From assembly GCA_964353405.1 (NCBI GenBank), contig CAYGWJ010000320.1, forward strand, positions 1 through 16,146: 16,146 nt of DNA. The letters run 5' to 3'. This document shows positions 1 to 7,824 of the stretch, piece after piece. The notes below the pieces were generated by a model. That model was not told where the DNA came from, searched no databases, and was given only the letters and a program-made list of their open reading frames with translations. The DNA comes from JBGLNJ01 sp964353405. GTDB taxonomy: Bacteria; Chloroflexota; Anaerolineae; Fen-1058. The first letter of the stretch is position 1. The number at the start of each line of letters is the position of its first letter. A program made the translations under genes and the position numbers.

Positions 1-37
1 GCGTGCCCTACAAGGGGGCTCTCCGACAGGTTGCTAG
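1..37. repeat. Direct repeat copy A (palindrome-family fragment)
   Basis: The first 16 bases, GCGTGCCCTACAAGGG, recur exactly at 79-94. The block TCTCCGACAGG (20-30) recurs at 96-106. Both copies then reach a CTAG (34-37 and 110-113). Copy A has two extra bases in the middle. Read on the minus strand the unit contains CCTTGTAGGGCACGC, which resembles half of a TAGGGGCGAAGC-type palindrome of the kind seen elsewhere in this window. Its left edge is cut by the window start, so its full size is unknown. Confidence 0.6.
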
Positions 38-70
38 CTTTCCATAGCCGCCGCGCTGGGGGCAGGTATG

Positions 71-113
71 GACGCGAAGCGTGCCCTACAAGGGTTCTCC
101 GACAGGCTCCTAG
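71..113. repeat. Direct repeat copy B overlapping the kinase stop codon
   Basis: This is the second copy of the repeat at 1-37, with a period of 78 bp. It has an extra GACGCGAA on its left side, so that CGCGAAGCGTG forms a small palindrome at its edge. It ends at the CTAG at 110-113, which contains the TAG stop of the minus-strand histidine kinase (112-110). The repeat therefore follows, or may have supplied, that stop codon. Two copies are too few and too irregular for a CRISPR array. A degenerate REP-like element is the best description. Confidence 0.55.
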
Positions 114-2224
114 TGTGGCGCGCCGAGGTTCGATGGCGCCAGTGTCCGGCGCACACTCGCCAGCAACTGGTGCTCGTGGATGGGCTTGGTGAGGTAATCG
201 GCCGCACCCAGGGCGAATCCTTTTTGATCTTCGGTGCCAATGGAGGTGACGATCACCGGGATGCTTTCGGTGTCTGGGTCTTGTTTGAGTTGATGCAATA
301 CCTCAAAGCCGTTGGTGTCCTGGATTAACACGTCCAGCACGATCAGATTGGGTTTTTCCCGGCGGGCCAGCGGCAGCACGTCTTTCCCATGTGTTGTGAT
401 GAGGACGGTGTAATCCTCTGTTTCGAGTTGCTGGCGGAACAGCCGGGCCGTTTGCAGCTCATCGTCTACGACGAGAATCTTGGGCGAGACCGCGCCCGTG
501 CTTGCCAGGATGGGAGGCGTCGGCTCCGCTGGAACTTGCGTCGCGAGAGACTCGGGCAGACCAGGCAGGGTGAAGCTAAAGGTGCTGCCACGGCCTGCGG
601 CGCTTTTGACCCAAATTCGCCCCCCGTGCATTTCGATCAGCGAACGCGTGATCGCAAGCCCCAGCCCGGTGCCAGGAATTTCGCTCGCACGCGCGGTGGA
701 AGCGCGGAAGAAGCGCGTAAAGAGCTTGGCCTGGTCCTCTTCCGTCATCCCGATGCCGGTGTCGCTGATGTCAACTTGCACCAGGTCGCCCGCGACGCGC
801 GCCGTCACGTCCACGTGTCCTTCGAAGGTGTACTTGAACGCATTGGACATCAAGTTGGTGACGATCTGCGTGAGCCGCCCAGGATCCGCCAGCACATTCG
901 GTATATCGTCGGGGAACTTTACTCTGAGTTCAACCGCCTTGTCGCCGAGCGCTTTCTGGAGCATGGCGCTCACATCCTGGACGGTGCGGCGGACCGAAAC
1001 GGACTGAAAGCGCATCTGGATCCTGCCCGCCTCGATGCGCGACACGTCCAGCAATTCGTCCACCATTTCACTCAATCGGTCGGCGTTGGCTTTGACGACC
1101 CCCAAGAAACTGCGCTGCATCTGGGCGTCAACGGCGGCGGATCCCATCAGGATGATCTCCAAATATCCCTTGATGGCCGTCATCGGCGTGCGCAACTCGT
1201 GAGAGACCACGGAGACGAACTCGCTCTTCATTCGGTCTACTTCGGCCTCTTTGGTGATGTCGCGCAAGACCATCACCGTGCCGAACTGATCTATCTGGGG
1301 CAACTTGACGGATGCAAAACCGACCGCTACCGTCTTGCGGCCCCATGTCACCTTGAGACCGGCCCGGGATGAGCCGGTGTCCGCAATCATAGATCGGAGA
1401 ATGGCCTGGTCGTCTTCATTCACTGCTTGTCCCATCATCTTGCTGATATCTCTGCCCACTACATCCGTTTCAGCGCAGTCGAGGATGGCACATGCAGCAG
1501 GATTGGCCACGATGGCTTCCTGGTCCTGGTCGAACACGATCACTCCGTCGCCGATGCTCTGGAGAATCGCCTGCGTCTTGCCAGCTTCGGCGTGCTCGCG
1601 GGCGAGGGCGTCGGCCAGGTCGCTGGTGCGCTCGTTGACCCGGCGGTCCAGTTCTTCAGCTCGCTGGCGGATTTCCTGCAGGGCGTGCTCCAGGTTGGTG
1701 GCGGCGAGCCAGGCCACAAGGGCCATGAAGAACAGCCCGATGACGGATACATAGTTGTAGTCAAGGGAAAACTGCTGTTCAATATACACGGCGGTATAGC
1801 TAAGCACGGATAGCGCAGCAAATATAAACGAACTGGCCGGGGTCAGCAAAAAGCTCGCCGCCACGGTGGGCAAGACATAGATCAACATCACCCGGTCCAG
1901 ACTTGATGGGGAGAAAAAGGACACGAGTGCCATCTCGAGAATGAGCACGAACGTATAGCTTGCCAGCCGGGTCTGGCCGATATAATTGAGCCGCCAAATG
2001 CCCATGATGATCACAAGCATGATCACGTCAGTCAAGAGATAGAATTCAATCTTGCCAGATACGCCACCCATAAGTTGAATCAAGTTCACCAAGGTCAGGG
2101 CCGACGTTGCGACCAGACTTCCGGCAAGGAAAACTCCCAGCAGCCGGCCTTTGCGCCGCCATTCCGCGTCGACAGTCTGTACAGCCAACAAGTTATCAGA
2201 CCAGGTCGCTACACGGTTAAGCAC
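110..2224 (-). CDS. Membrane-bound hybrid histidine kinase (6 TM - PAS - HisKA - HATPase_c - receiver)
   Basis: This is a two-component sensor of 704 aa. Order from the start: six hydrophobic segments (about 25-52, 59-79, 87-104, 111-127, 131-148, 158-177), a coiled coil (about 177-214), a PAS domain (about 216-326), and HisKA with SHELRTPM (phospho-acceptor His342). The ATPase follows, with N box TNLMSNAFKYT (456-466), DTGIGM (488-493) and GTGLGLA (518-524). A C-terminal receiver (from about 581) has VVDDE and acceptor Asp631 in IVLDVL. The frame is open 46 codons further upstream, but that would overlap the cyclase gene. GTG at 2224 is preferred because AGGGGG lies 6 nt before it and it falls 10 nt after the cyclase stop. 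The small membrane module gives no clue to the signal. No separate output regulator is adjacent, so the fused receiver probably passes phosphate to an unlinked partner. Confidence 0.93.
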   Translation of the reverse strand: MLNRVATWSDNLLAVQTVDAEWRRKGRLLGVFLAGSLVATSALTLVNLIQLMGGVSGKIEFYLLTDVIMLVIIMGIWRLNYIGQTRLASYTFVLILEMALVSFFSPSSLDRVMLIYVLPTVAASFLLTPASSFIFAALSVLSYTAVYIEQQFSLDYNYVSVIGLFFMALVAWLAATNLEHALQEIRQRAEELDRRVNERTSDLADALAREHAEAGKTQAILQSIGDGVIVFDQDQEAIVANPAACAILDCAETDVVGRDISKMMGQAVNEDDQAILRSMIADTGSSRAGLKVTWGRKTVAVGFASVKLPQIDQFGTVMVLRDITKEAEVDRMKSEFVSVVSHELRTPMTAIKGYLEIILMGSAAVDAQMQRSFLGVVKANADRLSEMVDELLDVSRIEAGRIQMRFQSVSVRRTVQDVSAMLQKALGDKAVELRVKFPDDIPNVLADPGRLTQIVTNLMSNAFKYTFEGHVDVTARVAGDLVQVDISDTGIGMTEEDQAKLFTRFFRASTARASEIPGTGLGLAITRSLIEMHGGRIWVKSAAGRGSTFSFTLPGLPESLATQVPAEPTPPILASTGAVSPKILVVDDELQTARLFRQQLETEDYTVLITTHGKDVLPLARREKPNLIVLDVLIQDTNGFEVLHQLKQDPDTESIPVIVTSIGTEDQKGFALGAADYLTKPIHEHQLLASVRRTLAPSNLGAPH

Positions 2225-2230
2225 TTCACA

Positions 2231-2236
2231 CCCCCT
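2231..2236 (-). promoter_or_regulatory. Ribosome binding site deciding the kinase GTG start
   Basis: AGGGGG on the minus strand lies 6 nt before GTG at 2224-2222. It overlaps the TAG stop of the upstream cyclase (2237-2235). This position supports the GTG start over the in-frame ATG at 2362 and suggests translational coupling of the two genes. Confidence 0.6.
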
Positions 2237-3713
2237 ACAGGGCTTGGGCCATTGCCAGAGCACCCAAGATTGTTGAGTGGACAATCCACGTGGGCGAATA
2301 GAGAGCCTTGCACAGCCACAGGGCTCTATAGCGGGCATTTTGGCGCTCGACGGATCGCTCAAGATAGTTCACGGCTTGAGCAAACACTTTGGGGGGGACC
2401 CTACCGCCTTTTCGGTGATAGACAATGAGTGCTTGGAGGCTGTGGGCCGTCTCTTCTGTCGTATCATCAAGGTATCCCCAGCCTCCATTGGGGCGTTGTG
2501 TTTGAATCAGCCACGGAATTGCCTCTTGGACCAATAGAGGTGCTATGTCCAAGGCGGCGATAATAGCGTGACCGGTTGTATAATACGGTGAAACATGCCA
2601 TTTGTCAAACCAGAATGTCCCGTAGGTCTTGGAATGTTCGAGGAAACCAACGGTCTTGTCAACCATACTCTGCCATCCCTGAAAACGGGGACTGGCGCCT
2701 AAAGCATCCAGCAGGTGCACATGCGCGCTGATGGACGGGTTTCGCTCGTAAGCCTGGCACATGAAATGACTTTCTAGCTCAAAAAGCTGCAAGACGCTGG
2801 GATCGGGTCGCTTGCCCGCACGCACCAACATATCGAAAGTGAGCGATGTGTCGTCGAGGTCCTGGACAGATGAAAAAGTGCCAAATCCAACACCTTGACG
2901 AGTCCAGCGTTCAGCAAGTTCATCAATGCAGCAAAGTGCTTCCGGCGGAAATCTGTTTTCAACCAAATATAGATTGTACAGAGCCCAGGCGCGCTCAAAG
3001 ATGTCTATCGGAATAGCCGCGGGAATAGCTCCCTTGACGCGGTGCACCAAGGTGTCAATATACTTCATGGCTTGCGCATTACTTGTCTGCCGGAGAAAGT
3101 AACTGGTTGCGGATGGCGAGGATGCAATGGAACCATTATCTTCTTGCAGGCTTCCATCCAGCCGAGACCGGTCGGCTTGGTCACCCAGAAACTCGAGCGA
3201 AAAAGTTGACGTGACGCTCCGAGAGTATAGGAGAGTCTGGGGAATGAGTTCCAGCTTTCTTGTGCGCTGAACTTTATATAGATCAAAATGCGAGTAGGGT
3301 AATCTAAAGCCCAACGTTCTTGCTCGTTGAAGCAACGTGGGTAATATGAGTTCAAAGCCCACCAGGTCGTTTGGATCGCGTTGCAGACTGGTGGCATTGC
3401 GCCAAATTGACTTGAGCCCAGCGTCGATCTGATAGTCGGCCCATTCATCACGTCGCCACTCTGCCAGGACAATGCAGGCGATGAGAGTGGACAGAACCCG
3501 GTCGTGATAATACTCAATCTCCGCCCCCCAGCTTCCATCCGAGTGTTGATGCAATCTTAGCCAATCGAGCGCCTGCGGGAATGCCGGGCGATCTGGCTGC
3601 TCGGGATCGGGGATGCTGGCGACCCAGGCAGTATCGTAAGCGGTGCCGGCCATTTCACCTTTGCCTATTTGATCCTTGAACAGAGCCACCAGTTCCTCAT
3701 ACCAGTTGGGCAT
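2235..3713 (-). CDS. Class II diterpene cyclase (Rv3377c / copalyl- or kolavenyl-diphosphate-synthase type)
   Basis: The 492 aa protein probably cyclises geranylgeranyl diphosphate by protonation to a bicyclic diterpenyl diphosphate in the cytosol. The decisive motif is DLDD (285-288), the DxDD general acid of class II cyclases, within SSVQDLDDTS. Other family marks are AYDTAW (25-30), QHSDGSW (56-62, matching QxxDGSW), SPSATSYFL (199-207), DKWHVSPYYTT (370-380) and a QW-like NGGWG followed by EETAHSLQAL. Length fits a beta-gamma-domain bacterial enzyme such as Rv3377c (about 500 aa), with no class I domain. The ATG at 3713 has GGAG 7 nt upstream. Sample lines have lower GC (42% at 3241-3300, 48% at 2881-2940) than neighbours (72% at 7501-7560), hinting at separate ancestry. 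The exact product skeleton cannot be read from sequence. A histidine kinase follows after 10 nt, and an Rv3378c-like partner lies at 9999-10922. Confidence 0.9.
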   Translation of the reverse strand: MPNWYEELVALFKDQIGKGEMAGTAYDTAWVASIPDPEQPDRPAFPQALDWLRLHQHSDGSWGAEIEYYHDRVLSTLIACIVLAEWRRDEWADYQIDAGLKSIWRNATSLQRDPNDLVGFELILPTLLQRARTLGFRLPYSHFDLYKVQRTRKLELIPQTLLYSRSVTSTFSLEFLGDQADRSRLDGSLQEDNGSIASSPSATSYFLRQTSNAQAMKYIDTLVHRVKGAIPAAIPIDIFERAWALYNLYLVENRFPPEALCCIDELAERWTRQGVGFGTFSSVQDLDDTSLTFDMLVRAGKRPDPSVLQLFELESHFMCQAYERNPSISAHVHLLDALGASPRFQGWQSMVDKTVGFLEHSKTYGTFWFDKWHVSPYYTTGHAIIAALDIAPLLVQEAIPWLIQTQRPNGGWGYLDDTTEETAHSLQALIVYHRKGGRVPPKVFAQAVNYLERSVERQNARYRALWLCKALYSPTWIVHSTILGALAMAQAL

Positions 3714-3744
3714 ACAACTGCTCCATGGGGGACTCGTTTGCTTG

Positions 3745-3769
3745 CCTCTCGAGGGGGCAGGTCGAGAGG
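3745..3769. promoter_or_regulatory. Inverted repeat upstream of the cyclase
   Basis: CCTCTCGA (3745-3752) and TCGAGAGG (3762-3769) are perfect complements separated by 9 nt. They lie 32 nt before the cyclase ATG in the divergent region shared with the GNAT operon. This could be a dyad operator or a hairpin in the cyclase leader. No bound protein can be named. Confidence 0.45.
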
Positions 3770-3780
3770 GTTAACCGTGC

Positions 3781-3791
3781 CGTCTCAGACG
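3781..3791. promoter_or_regulatory. Short palindrome CGTCTcAGACG
   Basis: A perfect 5+1+5 palindrome lies 12 nt beyond the inverted repeat at 3745-3769, in the divergent region 3714-3974. It may be a second operator half-pair. The remaining divergent region is AT-richer and shows no convincing paired -35/-10 for the cyclase. Confidence 0.3.
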
Positions 3792-3922
3792 TAGCATTAG
3801 ACCGCACGGCCCACCTCAATACAAGATTCGTCCTGTCCTGTAGTCATAGTGTAGCATAAATTAGCAAAGTCACCAGAGGCCATATGTCTCATATTCTAGC
3901 ACAGAATGGCGGCAAGCCGATT

Positions 3923-3935
3923 ATGGAGTATAATC
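3923..3935 (+). promoter_or_regulatory. Candidate -10 element for the GNAT-ABC-APH operon
   Basis: A perfect TATAAT occurs at 3929-3934, 40 nt before the ATG at 3975. No good -35 is found 17 nt upstream. The wider string ATGGAGTATAATC is matched at 12 of 13 bases by the string at 12782-12794 upstream of the HDAC-family gene. Confidence 0.45.
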
Positions 3936-3974
3936 ATTGCCGTGCCCCGCCATCCTTTCGCTGAAGGTCGCACC

Positions 3975-4769
3975 ATGAGCGATGAGCGCCAAATCGCCAA
4001 TGAGCTCGAATGGTCCAATTATGCCCGCACAGCCTATTTTGCCACAGTTGTGCCTGGATTAAAAGTCAATATTTCGTCCCAAGTGATTCTCATCACTGAC
4101 CCGGCCGTGCCGCTGGTGGACGGCAATCACGCAGCGATGCTACACACCACGCCCGATCGAGCCGATGCCCTAATAGAACGCATCATCAAACATTACCGGG
4201 ACCGTGGGCTGAGGCCCACCATCGTCATCTCGCCGGGCTGCACGCCCGAGGACTTGGCTCAAAGGTTAGTGGCGCATGGCTTTGCGCCGTATGGCGACCC
4301 CGAAGTCTGGCTGACACTGGGCAGGCCGTTCTACATCGAGGCGCTGCGGCCTTCCCAGCATGTCGCCGTGCACGAAATTGGCTCAGAAGAAATCCCCCAG
4401 TTCTGCCGGGTCATGGCGATTGCCTACGAGATGCCGGAGGATTCCATCCCCATCCTCGCCCGCAACTTGCAATACATCAACAACCTTCCGGGTATCCACA
4501 ATTATTTGGCATACGTCAACGACGAGCCGGTCGGCTGTATGAGCATGTTTTCCTATATGGGATACGGCGCGCTGGGCGGGGGGGGCGTAATCCCCAGCGC
4601 GCGCCGGGCCGACGTCGCCTTTACGCTGACGATTCGCGGATACCAGGATTGGAAGAAAGACGGCAACAAGGTGATGGTTATTCAGACGGTGATGCCCAAG
4701 ATGGAGCGCATGTTGCGCATCGGTGGTTACCAGCGTCATTTTACACGCATCTACTATGTCCTCAGATGA
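3975..4769 (+). CDS. GNAT-family N-acetyltransferase
   Basis: The 264 aa protein probably transfers an acetyl group from acetyl-CoA to an amine. The C-terminal half (about 128-264) has the GNAT pattern: LAYVNDEPVGCMSMF (strand beta4), then GGGGVIPSARRADVAFTLT where the acetyl-CoA loop is expected, then GYQRHFTRIYYVL at the end. The N-terminal half looks like a degenerate second GNAT-like lobe ending HGFAPYGDPEVWLTL. In the cofactor loop the usual R-x-x-G-x-G/A reads RRADVA (210-215), with Asp213 in the glycine position, so cofactor binding may be altered. The frame is open to an ATG at 3906, but ATG 3975 is preferred because AAGG lies 7 nt before it and TATAAT lies 40 nt upstream. The stop overlaps the next start by ATGA. 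The substrate is unknown. Distant possibilities include a modification or resistance enzyme. Confidence 0.8.
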   Translation: MSDERQIANELEWSNYARTAYFATVVPGLKVNISSQVILITDPAVPLVDGNHAAMLHTTPDRADALIERIIKHYRDRGLRPTIVISPGCTPEDLAQRLVAHGFAPYGDPEVWLTLGRPFYIEALRPSQHVAVHEIGSEEIPQFCRVMAIAYEMPEDSIPILARNLQYINNLPGIHNYLAYVNDEPVGCMSMFSYMGYGALGGGGVIPSARRADVAFTLTIRGYQDWKKDGNKVMVIQTVMPKMERMLRIGGYQRHFTRIYYVLR

Positions 4770-5500
4770 ATTACCTCATTAGTGTCCGAGACGTTCACAA
4801 GACGTATGCCACAGGCGACAAGCCATTCGTCGCGTTGCGCGGCGTGAGTCTCCAGATTGCGCCGGGCGATTTTGTCGCCGTGATGGGCTCGAGTGGCTCC
4901 GGCAAGTCCACATTGCTGCATTTGCTCGGCGGGCTGGATCGGCCCACTTTTGGCCAGGTTGAGGTGGCCGGGCAACCGTTGCACGCAATGAACGAGACGC
5001 AACTGGCGCTCTTTCGGCGCGGGCATGTCGGCTTTGTGTTTCAGTTCTTTAACTTGATCGCCAACCTGAACGTGCGTGATAACGTCGAGTTGCCAGCGCT
5101 GTTGGTCGGACGTGCACGCAGCCTGGAGATCTCGCGCCGCGCTGATGTGTTAATGGAGACACTGGGTATTGCCGCGCAAGCCGCCAAACTGCCTGCCCAG
5201 CTTTCCGGCGGACAGCGCCAGCGTGCGGCGATTGCGCGCGCGCTCATCAACCAGCCGGATATTCTGCTCGCGGACGAGCCAACCGGCAACCTCGACTCGA
5301 CCCGCGGGGGCGAGGTGTTACGCCTGTTCAAAGAGTTGAATGCACAAGGGCAGACCATCGTGCTGGTGACACACGACCCGGCGGCTGCCGCGCATGCTTC
5401 CCGCGTTGTGTTCATCCGCGATGGGCAGATTGTGGGCGAGGGAACCGGTCTGGATGCGGCGCGCATTGCGTATCGCTTGTCGGTTATCGCGAGCAGCTAA
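4766..5500 (+). CDS. ABC transporter ATPase, MacB/LolD type
   Basis: The 244 aa ATPase powers the FtsX-like permease encoded next. Walker A is GSSGSGKS (41-48), the Q-loop is in FVFQFFNL, the signature is LSGGQRQR (146-153), Walker B is ILLADEPTGNLD (166-177), and the H-loop is His203. The LADEPTGNLD form is typical of the LolD/MacB/FtsE branch, which couples to permeases with large extracytoplasmic domains. The ATG at 4766 is chosen over the upstream in-frame ATG at 4649 because it makes a 4-nt ATGA overlap with the GNAT gene and because conserved sequence begins there. The TAA stop shares its last A with the next ATG (TAATG). Confidence 0.95.
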   Translation: MNYLISVRDVHKTYATGDKPFVALRGVSLQIAPGDFVAVMGSSGSGKSTLLHLLGGLDRPTFGQVEVAGQPLHAMNETQLALFRRGHVGFVFQFFNLIANLNVRDNVELPALLVGRARSLEISRRADVLMETLGIAAQAAKLPAQLSGGQRQRAAIARALINQPDILLADEPTGNLDSTRGGEVLRLFKELNAQGQTIVLVTHDPAAAAHASRVVFIRDGQIVGEGTGLDAARIAYRLSVIASS

Positions 5501-7824
5501 TGTCCGCCATTCTCCGTAAGATTAGAGCTGATCTTTTCAACCGCCGCCTGGCGGTGGCGCTTGTCACGCTGACCATCGTGGTGTCGGCTACACTCCTCGC
5601 GCTGACGGCCATCACGCTTAACAGCATGTCGGCTTCATTCGAGCGCAGCTTTAACGCTCTGAACGGCGCACACCTCTGGCTCTACTTTGATCGTGACCTG
5701 GTCAGCCGCGCCGACGTGACGCGCATCGAGGGACTGCCGGGCGTAGTTGCCAGCACCGGCCTGCAATTCAGCCAAATCACTCGCGCCGAGATCGGCCCGG
5801 AAAAAGTGTCGGTGAGCGTGCGGCAGGTTGAGGCACAGCCACCTGTGGTCAACGCGCTGCTTATCACTGCCGGGCGTTACCTTTCATCTGAGGACACGCG
5901 CGGCGTGCTGGTGGACAAGCGCCTGGCCGAGCAGTTTCACATCCAGCCGGGTGACATACTTTCGGTTTCCTCCTCGTCGGGCTACAAGCCTCTGGATGTG
6001 GTCGGCCTGGCTTTTAATCCCACGTGGGACATTTACCGCACAGTTCAGCCGCCCTATCTCTACACGTTAGAGAAAACCTTTCAATCGCTTTTCCCCGGCC
6101 AGCCGGCGTGGGATTGGTCGGTGGGATTGCGCCTGTCTGACCCTAACGATGTGAAGGCGGCACTCGCTTCCGCCCAGTCCGCGACTCACAGCAAAGCGAT
6201 ACAAGCTCACACCGACTGGCGCGACGTGCGCGAGGCATATCTCTTTAGCGCGCAGCTCAACACGCTTTTTCTCACGGCGTTTGGGTTATTCGCGCTGGCG
6301 GCAGCGGCGCTTATCATGGCCAATAGCATCGGCGGCGCGGTGCTAGCGCAATTCCGTGACATCGGCGTGCTCAAGGCGCTGGGTTTCACTGGCGCGCAGG
6401 TGGCATGGGTCTACCTGGGTCAGAATCTGATAATGGGAGCAGTCGGCGGAGTGATCGGGATCGCGCTTGGCGTGGCACTGGCTCCGCTGCCGCTGGCCAC
6501 GCTGGCGCGCTCGCTCAGCACCACGCCGCGCCCGGCCTTCGATCCGGCGCTGCTATCGGGCGTATTGATTGCGGTGCTCGCCGTCGTGTTGATGGCTACG
6601 GCGTGGCCTGCACGGCATGGCGCGCGCGTCAATACGATCCAGGCCATTACCACCGGCTATGAATTGCCGGGCGCCGGACCATCTCGCTGGGCCAGGCTGG
6701 CACGCGCGGCTCGTTTGCCCATGCCGGTGGTGATGGGCGCACAAGACGCCTTTGCCCGGCGAGGCCGCGCGGCGCTGACGCTGCTTAGCTTATTGCTGGG
6801 CGCCGTGTCGCTCGTGTTCAGCTTTGAGTTGAACGACGTCATCAACACATTTTTGCGCGAGCCGTCGCTGGCGGGCGTGGTCTATGACGCCTGGGTGAGC
6901 CGCGAAGGCATCAGCGATAGTTCGGCGCGACGCACGCTGGAACGCGCGCCGGGTGTAGCGGCGATGGTCGCTCATACGACGGCCAAAGTGAGCACCGCCG
7001 ACGGCAAAGAGTTTCGCGTGCACGCCGAGGAAGGCGACCTGGCCAGCTTGCCCTTCAAGCTGGAGGCAGGACATTTGATCAACACCGACATTGAGGGTGA
7101 GGCTATGATCGGCGTGGGCCTGCAACGCTGGCTCAGCCTGAACGTGGGCGATATGCTGCGCGTGACGTTGACCGGCAAGCGCGCGCCGGTCGAGTGGCGC
7201 ATTGTGGGCGTGTACCGTGAGCCGGCCGACAATGGACAGATGGCGATCATCAGCCTGCGCTCGCTACAAGCGGTTGATCGCACCGTCGAGCCGGACACGT
7301 ATTTTCTGCGCCTGTCGCCTGACGTCAATCTAGATGCTTTGCGCAGTTTCCTCAAGAGCCGCGCGGGTGATTCGCTTGGCCTGGCGGTGGTGGACACTCA
7401 GATTTCCAGTTTGCAGCAATTCCGATTTACGGTGTTGCTTTTGTCCGTGGCGTTGTCGACGCTTGCGGTGATCAGCGTGTTCAATTCGGCGGTGCTCAAC
7501 CTGCGCGAGCGCATGAGCGAGGTGGGCACGCTCAAGACGCTGGGCATGACGCCCGCGCAGGTGGTAACGATGGTGCTGACCTCCGGCGGGCTGTTGGGCG
7601 TGTTGGCCGCCGTGATGGGCGTGCCGTTAGGTGTTGTGTTGTTGCAGGCTGCGTTGAACGTGTTGGGCAAATCATACGGCTTTGGCTCGTTCGAGTTGAG
7701 ACCTGATTGGATCGCGCTATGTCTGCCTGCACTCATTGCTGTAGGTGTAGGCCTACTCGGCAGCGCCTTGCCTGCGCGTTGGGCCGCGCAGCTCAACGTC
7801 ATTGAAGTGCTGCAATACGAATGA
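5500..7824 (+). CDS. ABC transporter permease with two FtsX/MacB halves
   Basis: The 774 aa membrane protein has duplicated architecture. Each half is one membrane helix, a large extracytoplasmic domain, then three helices. Helices are at about 17-40, 254-276, 304-330 and 350-370 in the first half, and 424-443, 643-664, 689-716 and 737-757 in the second. The duplicated coupling segment reads GVLKALGFTGAQV (289-301) and GTLKTLGMTPAQV (676-688). Full permeases of this layout work with a LolD/MacB-type ATPase in lipoprotein, peptide or drug extrusion. The cargo here is not readable. Start and stop both overlap neighbours (TAATG and ATGA), so it is translationally coupled on both sides. Confidence 0.93.
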   Translation: MSAILRKIRADLFNRRLAVALVTLTIVVSATLLALTAITLNSMSASFERSFNALNGAHLWLYFDRDLVSRADVTRIEGLPGVVASTGLQFSQITRAEIGPEKVSVSVRQVEAQPPVVNALLITAGRYLSSEDTRGVLVDKRLAEQFHIQPGDILSVSSSSGYKPLDVVGLAFNPTWDIYRTVQPPYLYTLEKTFQSLFPGQPAWDWSVGLRLSDPNDVKAALASAQSATHSKAIQAHTDWRDVREAYLFSAQLNTLFLTAFGLFALAAAALIMANSIGGAVLAQFRDIGVLKALGFTGAQVAWVYLGQNLIMGAVGGVIGIALGVALAPLPLATLARSLSTTPRPAFDPALLSGVLIAVLAVVLMATAWPARHGARVNTIQAITTGYELPGAGPSRWARLARAARLPMPVVMGAQDAFARRGRAALTLLSLLLGAVSLVFSFELNDVINTFLREPSLAGVVYDAWVSREGISDSSARRTLERAPGVAAMVAHTTAKVSTADGKEFRVHAEEGDLASLPFKLEAGHLINTDIEGEAMIGVGLQRWLSLNVGDMLRVTLTGKRAPVEWRIVGVYREPADNGQMAIISLRSLQAVDRTVEPDTYFLRLSPDVNLDALRSFLKSRAGDSLGLAVVDTQISSLQQFRFTVLLLSVALSTLAVISVFNSAVLNLRERMSEVGTLKTLGMTPAQVVTMVLTSGGLLGVLAAVMGVPLGVVLLQAALNVLGKSYGFGSFELRPDWIALCLPALIAVGVGLLGSALPARWAAQLNVIEVLQYE

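Noticed and set aside
1..113. Possible CRISPR remnant from the two direct repeats.
   Set aside because: Only two unequal copies, related to palindromes scattered elsewhere, and no cas genes.
389..1372. Long open frame (327 codons) on the plus strand antisense to the kinase.
   Set aside because: Low-complexity Arg/His/Asp-rich translation with no domain; it mirrors the strongly supported kinase frame.
2225..2362. Longer kinase start at ATG 2362 (750 aa).
   Set aside because: It overlaps 128 bases of the cyclase, adds a Cys/Arg-rich stretch unlike sensor kinases, and has no ribosome site as good as AGGGGG before GTG 2224.
2450..2480. DDTTE in the cyclase (416-420) as a class I DDxxD/E metal motif.
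   Set aside because: It lies in the QW-like EETAHSLQAL repeat of the beta-gamma fold. The protein is too short to include a class I alpha domain.
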